A DNA stretch of 64,000 bases, taken from Phocoena phocoena (taxonomy: Eukaryota; Chordata; Mammalia; Artiodactyla; Phocoenidae). The notes under the pieces were generated by a model. The model did no database searches and had not been told where the DNA came from. It saw nothing but the letters and a program-made list of their open reading frames with translations. Made by a program: the position numbers and the translations under genes. How positions within the stretch are numbered: the first letter of the stretch is position 1; every line of letters starts with the position of its first letter. The stretch spans positions 26,341,668 through 26,405,667 of the forward strand of contig NC_089234.1 in the NCBI RefSeq assembly GCF_963924675.1, written 5' to 3'. Of the stretch, positions 1-13,428 are shown one piece after another.

Positions 1-285
1 CATTAATTCAATAAATATCTGTTGAACACCAACAGTGCACCAGGCAGGGTTCTAGGTACCCAACACTGAAGAAATCAGTCTAGTGTGTATAACTGTGTAT
101 AAAATCTCTTGAGTATACACCTCTCCCCGCCTTAGGCTGTTGTTTCACCATTCTATCCTAGGGCACCCTACACAGGGGTAGCTTTATGTCGGTGGCAGAG
201 AACTAGTGGGGAAACACTACTGGGAACCGGATAACCCGGAGATTTTCTTCCCATTAACCAGGTCTGTGTCTTCGCTTCCCTCCAG
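1..285 (+). other. PITX3: PITX3 intron 1 (3' part)
   Basis: Sequence before the first PITX3 coding exon. It ends in a pyrimidine-rich acceptor (cttccctccag, AG at 284-285). The first 60 bases resemble the 3' end of an old L2-type repeat (a 'gaacaccaacagtgcaccaggc'-like phrase). The non-coding exon 1 and the promoter of PITX3 are expected to the left of the window. Nothing else is recognised. Confidence 0.6.
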
Positions 286-297
286 AGTCCTCCCCCC

Positions 298-1935
<1,638 letters not shown>

Positions 1936-2260
1936 ATGGCCCCGCCCGTCGATCATCCCTGAAGGCGGGGGCGATAATTTACGGCCTCTACGGACTGGGG
2001 TCGTCTTGCCTGGCTTGACGCCCCGGGGTCTGAGAGGGGTGCTGGGGCAGTCGGGCTTGGGGAGGCGGCCGGCTTAGGAGAGAGCTTTCCCCCTCCCAGG
2101 CCTGAGAGGTGGACTGGGCCCTTAGTCCGCGCCCCTGGAACTGAGGCCAGGAACAGGGACCAGTTCCCCGGGGGGCCAACTCACCCTTGGTCCACCCCGC
2201 CTTCTCCAGACACCCCTTCCCCGGTTTTCAAAGATAAACGAAATAAACGTGCGCGGACTG
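1936..2260 (+). other. PITX3: PITX3 3' UTR with poly(A) signal
   Basis: GC-rich trailer after the PITX3 stop. A canonical AATAAA at 2242-2247 is preceded by GATAAA, so cleavage is expected shortly after 2260. The trailer is about 320 bases, consistent with the short 3' UTR of this gene in other mammals. Confidence 0.75.
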
Positions 2261-3178
2261 TCAAAGGCCTGATGATTCAGAGTTGCGGTTGAGCCTTCTC
2301 CCCTTATCCTTCCCCATGTCTAAAGGAGAGCTGGGTGTACAGGAAACAGATAGGGGTCCAGGCTTCTAGGGCTTCAGTCCTCCCCAGGCCACCATCACCA
2401 AGACGGGGAAGCCTGGGGATTCCTGGAGCTGAGCGGCGCACGCATGCGTGCGTGCGTGTGTAGGTGTGTATGGCTTGGACAAAGCTGGTACTGCAGCGCC
2501 ACCTCGTGGTCTCATGGAGGATAACTGGAAGGTCTGATCTCGAATGCTTACTTAAAGATGTCAATTCTGCAGTTTAGGAAGCCTATGACTTTAGAAAAAG
2601 TTACTCCAGCTTTCTGCAGCTGTTTCTCACTGTTCCTATGAGGGGCTTGGGCCTCTAACAGCAATAAACTTCTGGTCTGTAACAGACATTTATTAAGTGC
2701 CTACCAGGCCTAGTATTCTTATTGAGTGTCTGTGTGTGACTCATCCTTCCACACACCACACCCTCTTAAGCTTCTCACCCACTGCCAGCAGCCCTCCTCC
2801 ATCACAGCAGTCCCCTTCATCCTCAAAATCCCCAAACCCCAAAAACCTTGTTGAAATCTTTAATTTAAAAAATAGAGCAAGAAGAAGAAAGATTTCTGGA
2901 AATATAGATCACTCAGCTCTGGGGAGCCTCTTCAGTCCCACTCCATCCCAGGGACTGTTTGGCCTTCACATTAAAAACAGAAACAGCAAAGTACTAGATC
3001 ACACCCCCACCCCAGGGGTGACACTTTTTGACTGTCATAACCTCCTGCCACCTTGGGGTACACATCCCGTGGGGAAACCATGCAGAAAAGGCATCCTAAT
3101 TATTTTCCCAAACCTAAGCTCAGCCCCTCAATGCCCTGGGGAGGAGAGAGCTCGGGGCTCCTTCTTTTCTCCAACCCT
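2261..3178. other. PITX3-ELOVL3 convergent spacer, includes ELOVL3 3' trailer
   Basis: The two genes converge here. The right part (about 2690-3178) is the likely 3' trailer of the ELOVL3 remnant. Candidate poly(A) signals on the - strand are ATTAAA (2864-2859) and AATAAA (2694-2689); which was used cannot be told from sequence. No SINE or LINE has entered this spacer. Confidence 0.5.
2436..2462. repeat. Alternating purine-pyrimidine tract
   Basis: 27 bases of strictly alternating purine and pyrimidine (GC, CA and TG steps around a central ATGCGTGC). Such tracts can adopt Z-DNA. It lies just past the end of PITX3. Confidence 0.6.
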
Positions 3179-5839
3179 TCACTGGCTCTTGGTCTTGGCC
3201 TTGACCTTGGTAATTACATAGTTTTGGTGGAAGAACTGGACAAAGAGGAGGAAATAGGTTGTATACAAGATGAAGGACCAGAAGAGGTGTTCCTTTGTTG
3301 TATGGCATCCCTGTTCCTGTCTCCAGATGTAAGTCAGGATACCGACAGTAGCTCCCATAAACATCTCAGGATTTGCAGGCTGGTGATGAGCATGGGAAAC
3401 CACCTGGGGGGCTTTACTTTGGCAGTCTTCAGAGTATAGTAGGTGTACATGATGGCATGTACACCGTAGTTCATGGTCAAGAACCAGCCGCCTGCAGCCA
3501 CCTTGTTCTTGTATCCAAAGCTCTTGTACACTAGCTCTGTGCTGTGGTGGTACCAGTGCACAAAGATGAGTGGCCATTTATACAGGATGATGAAGGCCGT
3601 GTCTCCTGGGAGATGGGGAGTCATAGCTGGCATACCACCCAGTGTTGGGACCACCCTCCGCACTGGACGTGGGGGCATATGGGGAATTGTCAGGGCAGGG
3701 AGAGGGGTTTTTGTGGCAGAGAATCTAAGGAGGGGCTTGGGTGAGAGGTGTTGTTAGGACCCAGGGGTGGGGAAGGGACTTTCCAATGTGATGGGTAAGG
3801 CGGGGGGGCCCTGAGGAGGGGTGCAGTTGACTGGACACCAGAGAGATGAAGCCTTGCCACTCACCAAGTTCAATGATCTTGCTGAGAACAAAGAGGCAGG
3901 ATCAGAATTTGATTATGGGATTATCGGTGAAGATGAAGAAGCATACAGTTTTCTTTAGGCTCCCCTAAGTAGCACAGTCCCCGTATAGCCCCATGTCCTC
4001 ATTGCCCCAAGGATACTGAAATGGGACAGAGGAAAAGGGTTTAAGGGTCATTCCCAGGCATCAATCCATGCTTCGCCTGGTCAAATTCCACCACCTCCCC
4101 CCGCTCCACAGGGGATGGGTCACAGCTTCTGAGATCCTGTGGCCAACCTGGTAGAGCCAACCAGTAATCTAGAAGACATGAAGGCTAGGGAAGGACCAGG
4201 GAGTGCTGGAGGTTGGGACTGAAAGTTGAATTAGGGAATAGGGCTCATGGGATGGGAGGAGATGGGTGGCAGGATGGGGGGTGATCGAAGGAGTTTGGGG
4301 GGGGCGGAATATGGGAAGAAGGGGCTGGGGAAGTTATTGGGAGGTCTTGGGATAGGGTATTAGATGCAGAGAGTATTAGAGGGTGGGGAAAATGTTGGAA
4401 GTACCAAGACTCCATGAGCACAAGAGGACTTGTGAGAGAGAGGAGAGACGGCCAGTTCGGGGACTGGAGAAGGAAAACAGGGGAATATGGGAGGAGGGTG
4501 GAACCTGAGGAGAGAGTTAGAGCTGAGAGAATGGGATAGGAAGAGAGTTAGGGGGCAAAACTTGGGGAGTTGATACAATTGAGGTTTCTAGAAAGTTTTT
4601 AGGGATAGAATGTGGGTCTAGGGTCTATAAGATGGGTTGTGGGGGGGGGGGTCTTACCTGAAGATTGCAAGGCAGAATGACCAAAGGATGAGAGGTCCCT
4701 GCAGGTTGAAGCCCTTCCGTGCCTTCATGTAGTTCTGCCCCACAAAGATGAGCAGCAGGTAGATCAGAGCTATGGTGAATGAGGTTGCCCTGGCAGGCAG
4801 AAGGGAGAGGGGATGGGCTTATGGGTAGGTGCTGGTTAGAGGAATGCCCACTCATATCCCCAGGTGAGTGCTCTGGGTTGGAGTCCTACTTCTGCCATTT
4901 ACTAGCTGTGTGACACTGGAAAAACTACTTAGTTTTCTGAGCATTAGTATTCCCCTTATTTTGTAAGAGGGGAATACCACTCCTCTCCTGACAGTGTTAA
5001 TATATATACAAAGTACCTAGCACAGGGCAGGGGCTATGTCCAAGGTTTCTGTGATTACTGCTCTCTCAATGGGGTTGGGAGCGGGTGACAGCTGCTGACC
5101 CATGCCTAGAAGCAACCCAGGCCTGTGGTGTAAGAAGAATGTGGCAACAGCTTCTGCCTGGTTGGGTCATGACAAATTGGAGCACAAAGTCAACCTACAA
5201 ACACCTCTGAGGAGCTCTTGGGCAAAGCCCGAGGAAATTTTGGAAGAGTATCTAGATTTTGTCTCCTTCTCCACAGCAGGGATGATGGAGCATTTGAGGA
5301 ACAAGATGATAACTGTGAAGGGAAGGCTGTCCCCAGGTACCAGCACTATGCACGCATGCGCACACATGCGGCCACAAAGGATGGAGAGTCATCTATAAGG
5401 TGGGTGCGAAGTAGGAGTTCAGATCAACTCCATTCTTCAGAGACCAGTTCTCACTACACTCTTTCCTCTTGGTTTCTGTCTCCTCCCGCATTCCTCACCC
5501 CATCCTCTTATTTCTGCCTTCCTTTCTTCCAGACCTAACCTCTCTGAGGTGCCACACTACCTGCACCTTGGACAACGGGTACGTGAAGCCAGTACTGGGG
5601 AGCCCGATACCTTTGCTCTTTAGCAAAATCACTGTGGGTATTCTGTGTATCGCCCTCCCCCTCTTCCGCCAATCCCCCCAAATAGCAGTCATCAGAGTTG
5701 GGCCCCTGACACGGCTCTTCCCCTTCTCCAGGTCTCACCAGTACTCCTCCAAAACGGGCCTTATGTCCTGGAACAGCTCGAAGTTGTAGGGCTGGAACAT
5801 CTGCTCTACTTCATCTGAGACATTCATGGCTGTGACCAT
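3179..5839 (-). pseudogene. ELOVL3: ELOVL3, very-long-chain fatty acid elongase 3, inactivated
   Basis: ELOVL3 extends saturated and monounsaturated acyl-CoAs (about C18-C24) in the ER and serves sebum and brown-fat lipids. Exons on the - strand are 5839-5739 (MVTAMNVSDEVEQMFQPYNF), 4789-4658 (ATSFTIALIYLLLIFVGQNY), 4015-3865 and 3605-3179 (ending KVKAKTKSQ). All six internal splice sites are GT-AG. The exons sum to 811 nt; adding two missing bases gives 813 nt, exactly 270 residues plus stop, the human length as recalled. Lesions: a 1-bp deletion in exon 3 near 3961-3967 gives TAA at 3957-3955; in the original frame a conserved Trp codon is TGA (3904-3902); exon 4 has a 1-bp deletion near 3366, after ITSLQIL, putting the last 60-odd codons out of frame. 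The catalytic HxxHH box (HWYHH) is still present in exon 4, downstream of the stops. Any product would lack the active site. Loss of this gene together with other sebum genes has been reported for cetaceans. Confidence 0.96.
4881..5040 (+). repeat. MIR SINE fragment in ELOVL3 intron 1
   Basis: Contains the MIR core-like phrases 'ccatttactagctgtgtgac' and 'gcctagcacagg'-type sequence on the + strand, antisense to ELOVL3. It is old and diverged. Confidence 0.65.
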
Positions 5840-6031
5840 TTCGTTCTGCAGATGCTGAGGTCGGGAGCTTAGGGAGCTGGACGAGAGTTAGGGGACCGAG
5901 GATGGAGCGAACCTTGGGGCAGGACTGACCAGACCCAGAACCCAAGGTACTACGCGGCAAACCGAAGAGCGTCAGATCCAGGCACGTGCGCTGCAGTCCA
6001 GCCGGCTTCCACCACCACCGCCGCCACTGCG

Positions 6032-6039
6032 GTATATAA
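6032..6039 (-). promoter_or_regulatory. ELOVL3: Candidate TATA box of the ELOVL3 remnant
   Basis: The - strand reads TTATATAC, about 195 bases upstream of the ELOVL3 ATG. An inverted CCAAT box (TGATTGGT, 6157-6164) lies a further 120 bases upstream. Position and spacing suit a TATA/CCAAT promoter that has survived although the reading frame is lost. This is inferred from sequence only. Confidence 0.5.
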
Positions 6040-6156
6040 CGCGGAATTGCCAAGCAGCAGGCCTCGGAGGCTCGCGGCCCCCTCCCTGCGCCCGGCCATT
6101 ATCCAATCTCGACCAAGATACGCCCCTGTCCCACCCCTGGGCCGCAGCCCGCTCTC

Positions 6157-6164
6157 TGATTGGT
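6157..6164 (-). promoter_or_regulatory. CCAAT box (NF-Y type)
   Basis: On the - strand this reads ACCAATCA, a strong NF-Y consensus, in the GC-rich flank upstream of the ELOVL3 TATA-like element. Confidence 0.5.
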
Positions 6165-7578
6165 CATTCAATGGATGAGGCTCCCCCACCAGAAGCCTCG
6201 CACTACAGTTGGCCTTCGCCACGCCCACCTTCCCATCTTTTTCTCCCGGCAACACTTGCACTCCCACCTGTTTGGCTTAGCCATTGTGGCCTTGCTAGTT
6301 ACCGTGACAGGCCAGGCTTCCCCTGGCACTGCCGACTATAACTTTGGCTTCAGTTTGCTTTAATCCTGACCTACCTAGCAGTGAACAGAGAATGGAGGTG
6401 TCCTCAGTCTCTGGTGCCAGACATAGGGGTGTCAGTTTCCCACCTCCCCGAGACGCTGGGAAAACCAGGCCTGGGATGAGGCTGGGTCAGGCTGGGGAAG
6501 GAGCAGCAAAGAGCCCCTCCCGTAGTCCTACCTGCCTCCCTCAGGTCTGTAGTTGTGGGTGGGAGGGAGATGAATTATAATGAGTTGTATTGTGGAGGTA
6601 GTTGATGTTTGTTGAGGCTGTTGTGGTTTCTTTACAGTTTCCTGAATTCCTGAACTGCTCCAGCCTGACACCCAGTAATAACCCTGGGGAGGGAATGGGG
6701 TCACCCTCTGGGCTTCTGGGATTATTGTCTTCAGGTTTCCTGGAGACCTCCTGCGATTTATAGAAGAGGAGATGCAGTGCATCTCCCAGTGTCCTGCGTT
6801 CACCCCTAGTCTGTGCTTATCTAATCAAATCTACTTTTTCCTTGCCTGTATACCCAGCCCCAAGCAAATAAATATTTTAAAACTTCTAAGGCCTTATTTA
6901 TTTCTCTCCTAGTCTTTATGAGAGTGAGGGAGAAATACAAGGCTTGAAGGCAGTTTGAGATAAGATGGAGATTTGCAAAACAAATGCTAAGATAATTAAA
7001 TATAAAATATTTAAAACCACAAAGCTGCTATAAATGGCTATGTGCAGTAAAGCCTACAGGCTCTGTAGCCAGAGGACCCAGGTAGGAATTCCAGCTCCAC
7101 TTTTCAGCTACTGTCTGAGCTGAGGGTGGAGTGAGAAGTCCTGCCCATGCTATCTAAATGACTCTCAAGTGCATCCCTTTGTCTCTGTTCCTCATCACTT
7201 CTCACCTGGTTACTACAGCCACTACCTTAGTCACAGTAACTGGTTGCACCACCACCTTCTCTAATATAGTGCTTTCTATTGCATTAGAATCAAAAAAGAA
7301 TACCCAAACCTGGCTGATCATAGCATTCCTGAGCCCCAACCCCAGAGCCTCTGACCCAGTATGTGGTCTCGGACCATTCTTTGAAAACCACCACTTTCTG
7401 TCCTCTCAGCCAAAAGAGGGTTCTCAAACGTAAATTGGATCAAGCTGCTTTCCTGCTTAAAAACTTACTGGCTCTCGATTGCTTCACACATAGTCTGACA
7501 CTCAGAAGGTGATCAGCACATGTTTGATGGATCAATGAACAAATGAAAGAATGAACATTGCAAGAATAATACCAGCTA
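6165..7578. other. Intergenic DNA with old repeats
   Basis: Mostly unassigned single-copy DNA. A MIR-like fragment (+) is visible at about 7040-7130, and a hAT MER5-like stretch at about 7260-7400 ('gcattcctgagccccaaccc', 'tttgaaaaccacca'). No gene signal is seen. Confidence 0.5.
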
Positions 7579-7718
7579 GGGACTTCCCTGGCAATCCAGT
7601 GGTTAAGACTCTGCTCGTAATGCAAGGGGCACAGGTTTGATCCCTGGCTGGGGAAATAAGATCCTGCATGCTGCACAGTACAGCCAAAAAAATTAAATTA
7701 AATTAAAAAAAATTAAAA
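7579..7718 (+). repeat. CHR-type tRNA-derived SINE (short form)
   Basis: Starts gggacttccctggcaatcca, has a B-box-like 'ggtttgatccctgg', and ends in an A-rich tail. Confidence 0.9.
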
Positions 7719-7794
7719 ACATAGGTGTGGCCACCTGTTGGGATCTTTACTAATTGAAAAAAGAAAAACAAAACAAAACAGCTTAAAAAAATAA

Positions 7795-7960
7795 TTCCAC
7801 CTAGGTGTTACAAGACCTGGATTCAAATGTCAGCTCTACCATTAGTCATGCGATTTTAGGCAAATTACCTAACTTCTCTGATACTCAGATTCTTCAATAA
7901 AATGTAGATAGTCATACTTGCCTGCCTACCTCACAAGGTTGGGGTCAGTATACAAGTCAG
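7795..7960 (+). repeat. MIR SINE
   Basis: A recognisable MIR layout: 'gacctggattcaaatgtcagctc', 'taggcaaattacctaacttctct', then 'acctcacaaggttg'. Orientation +. Confidence 0.75.
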
Positions 7961-8269
7961 ATAATATCAATGAAAGGATATTATGGACTAGACACATGGA
8001 AATGTCAGGGTGAATCATTTGGGGAGGTTTACAAATGCATATGAGTATGTATACACAGTCCTGGGTTTCTCTCAAATAAAGATATTTTACATTGCCTTTC
8101 CCTGTGAAGTTTAATGGTGAGGCTTGAGGGAGGGGTGTGTGTAAGAAGGGAAGAAGAAGAAAAACCTCCAGAAATTATTTCCTAGGGGAAACCTTCCCTG
8201 ACATTTGGACTTGGTCTGCTACTCCTGTTATATATAAATTGCTCTCATAGCATGGCATTTCTTTCATTC

Positions 8270-8935
8270 AATGAGAGTTTATAATTATGATTTCTTGATT
8301 AATACTTGCTTCCCCTACTAGTCCTTGAGCTCCATAAATGCAAGGAATATGTCTACCTCTCATTAGCTACCAGAAAGGTCTTTCTAAAACATACATTAGA
8401 TCATGTCATTCTTCTTTAAGAACAAAAAAATCTTCAGGACAAAGTCAGATTCCTGAGGTTAGCCCTGACTCTTTCTTTATAGCCAATGTCCCACCATCCT
8501 TCAGCCCCAGCGTTCCACATTTTAGCTATAATGGAAGAGTTGCAACCCCATAACACAGCACCATATTTTCAGACTTTTCAGCTCCTTTACCTCTCTCCGT
8601 ATTGTTCTCTCTCCCCACACATCATTTTCTCACCTGGACAAATCTTATTGTTCCGCCCTAGCTCTGAAGTCACTTACCCTGCAAAAGCCTAATCTTTTTC
8701 AGACAGGGACAACCCTTCTCTTCTTTGTCTTCCACCCACAGGACTTTGCCCAAACAGCCTTCCAGGATTGTGCTTCTACCGAGGGAGTACAGTTAACCAT
8801 ATATTTCCTATACTATCCTGGCTCCCACACCCTATCTCAAAGGGTCGTTTTTGTTAGGTCACTCCCCCTCTGAGGGATGCACACAGCTCCTGGCACAGAG
8901 TGGGCACTCAAAATATGTCTGTTGCTTTGAACTGA
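8270..8935 (+). repeat. L2 LINE fragments
   Basis: Phrases typical of L2 3' regions: 'cttgagctccataaatgcaagg', 'tcattcttctttaagaac', and the terminal 'ctcctggcacagagtgggcactcaaaatatg'. The fragments are old and discontinuous. Confidence 0.55.
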
Positions 8936-8999
8936 GTAGGCACCTAAGAGGAAAAACAAACAATAAACATGTGTATTTAAAAAAAGACTCAATTCCTTA

Positions 9000-9430
9000 G
9001 TAATTAGGGAAATGCAAATTAAAGACTGTAAGCATAGTATGGTTCCAATTAACAGCCATTAAACAGAGTAAAAATTAAATACCCAGCGCTGGTCCAAGCT
9101 TTGGGTAACAACAGATACATTCACACCTGGCTAGTGGCCAGGTAAACTGCCATAATCCTTCGAGAGGCACACTTAGGTCACACTTAGCAAGAGCCAGCTA
9201 GTTTGCTTTGACCCAGTCTCTCATCTAGGAATTTAAAACCCAGTGAAATAGAACAAAAGAAAAAATATCTATGTGTACTAAAATACTTACGTCATTGGGA
9301 CTTAAAAGGGCTGCAAACAATCCACTAATGAGTGCTTAAATTATTAAATACTATACTACATACTAAGATTACAAAACAGCTTGCAGCTACCAGAACATGG
9401 AGAAACGTGAAACCATGTTTGTAAAATAAC
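9000..9430 (+). repeat. Old L1/HAL1-like fragment
   Basis: 'taattagggaaatgcaaatt' and the following A-rich text match the 3' part of L1 ORF2 and its trailer in old L1/HAL1 elements. It is strongly diverged. Confidence 0.5.
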
Positions 9431-9462
9431 GTGAAAGAAAAACAATATTTAAAACTGTATCT

Positions 9463-11505
<2,043 letters not shown>

Positions 11506-12197
11506 AACTATCTATCCTATCACCTCAGTTATCTAAAAGTGATGATGTCCGTAAAGTTTGAAGTCAAAAAGAAACACTAAAATACGAAATCATTTGATGG
11601 GATGGGTGAGATTATAGGAAAGAATTAGAAGCATTTAAGGTTTTTTTCCATGATATTCTAAAATTGATCTCATAACATTTTTTAATGCTATGCACCCAGG
11701 GAATTATGCTTTTAATATAGGAAATGATCAGATATAATGTTAAGTAAAAAAATGTAGGATATAGAATGTACGTGTAATATGGTCTCAAATTGGTGGAAGA
11801 AATGTAGATGGAAAGAATATTTGTAAATTTTTGTAGAGAAAAAATATGGAAGAAAACTATGTTGAGAACCAGTATTGGAAGGAAATGCACCAAAATGCTA
11901 ATAGAGTTTGTCTGAATAGTGAAATAATGGGTGGTTTTTATATTATTTTTTTAATCAGTAAATGTTCAAAACTAAACTGAATGTATTGAAATTCCTTGGA
12001 TTTCAGTCTTTGCCATGTGTTCTGTCACTAATTGGCTTCTCTGCTTCTACCTTCCCTACTCTAAGGTCCTGCATGTCCCTATCAGATTCATCTCCTTTCC
12101 CCAGTATTTTTACTGACTTGGTTTGGCTTCTAGATTTCTGCTGTGCCTTTACTGCTGCTTCTTCTCATACTTTTCACTTCTTTAATGATGTTGTTTC
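11506..12197. other. AT-rich intergenic DNA
   Basis: No gene is recognised. 11640-11960 is AT-rich and may be a remnant of an old LINE. 11990-12190 has pyrimidine-rich text resembling L2. Confidence 0.35.
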
Positions 12198-12418
12198 TTT
12201 CTTTCTTTTTTAAAAAATATTTATTTATTTATTTGGCTGTGCTGGGTCTTAGTTGCAGCATGCAGGTTCTTCGTTGAGGTATGTGGGATCTTTTAGTTGT
12301 GGCATGCAGGATCTTTGAGTGGCGGTATGCAGGATATAGGTCCCTGACCAGGGATCAAACCCATGCCCCCTGCATTGGGAGCACGGAGTCTTAACCACTA
12401 GACCACCAGGGAAGTCCC
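12198..12418 (-). repeat. CHR-type SINE
   Basis: On the - strand it runs from gggacttccctgg (12418) through a B-box-like 'gtttgatccctgg' to an A/T-rich tail. A near-perfect duplication ('aatgNtgttgtttctt') flanks it. It sits in L2-like DNA. Confidence 0.9.
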
Positions 12419-12419
12419 A

Positions 12420-12945
12420 ATGCTGTTGTTTCTTAAAGTCCTGTCCCATCTCCTTCTCTCTCACTCTATACTCTCTTTCCTGGCTATCTAATTCCCTCTT
12501 AGGGCTTTACCTGTTACTTCTACTTGGATGACCCCACATTACTTATCTTCTATATTGACCTGTCTTCTCTATTCTTGCTCACATTTGCAGCTGCCCATTG
12601 GACTTCTCCACTTGGTGACTTGAGTTACAGACAGCTCACACTCAGGTGTAGAAACCCAGCTCATCTTTTACCCAGACCTGCCTGTTCATTTTGCTAACTT
12701 ATTTCCATTAAAATCACCACCGGGCTCTAGGTTCCTAGGAAGGATTGGCTACATAATTTGCAGGGCTCGGTGCAAAATAAAAATGTCAAGCCCCTTGTTC
12801 AAAAATTATTAAGAATGTCAAGTTGGCGGCAGCAGAACCTCAACCAAATGCAGGGCGCTTCTAAGTGTGGGGCCCTGTGTGGCTGCACAGGTGGCACACC
12901 TAGGCTTAAATCTAGGGGTCATCTTGGACTCCTCTCTCTCCTTTA
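12420..12945 (+). repeat. L2 LINE fragment
   Basis: 'gcccattggacttctccacttgg', 'gaaacccagctcatctttt' and 'ggggtcatcttggactcctc' are L2 ORF/3' phrases in + orientation. It probably continues the L2-like text left of the SINE. Confidence 0.55.
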
Positions 12946-13428
12946 ATTATTTTTTTTTATCATTTAAAATTTATTTATTTTTTTATAGAGCAGGTTCTTA
13001 CTACTTATCTATTTTAGACATATTAGTGTATATATGTGAATCCCAATCTCCCAATTCATCTCACCACCACCCCACCACCCCCGCCACTTTCCCCCCTTGG
13101 TGTCCATACATTTGTTCTCTACATCTGTGTCTCTATTTCTGCCCTGCAAACCGGTTCATCTGTACCATTTTTCTAGGTTCCACATATATGCGTTAATATA
13201 TATTTGTTTTTCTCTTTCTGACTTACTTCATTCTGTATGACAGTCTCTAGATCCATCCACGTCTTTACAAATGACCCAATTTCATTCCTTTTTATGGCAG
13301 AGTAATATTCCATTGTATATATGTACCACTTCGTCTTTATCCATTCGTCTGTTGATGGGCATTTAGGTTGCTTCTATGACCTGGATATTGTAAATAGTGC
13401 TGCAATTAACTTTGGGGTGCATGTGTCT
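12946..13428 (-). mobile_element. 5'-truncated L1 3' end
   Basis: An L1 3' terminal segment in - orientation: 'tgacttacttcattctgtatgac', 'taatattccattgtatata', 'ttgatgggcatttaggttgc'. It stops exactly where the poly(T) tail of the next L1 begins. Confidence 0.85.

Noticed and set aside
4625..4855. Apparent short protein (MSGHSSNQHLP...) in ELOVL3 exon 2
   Set aside because: It is the wrong frame of a real exon. The correct frame gives ATSFTIALIYLLLIFVGQNY with matching splice phases.
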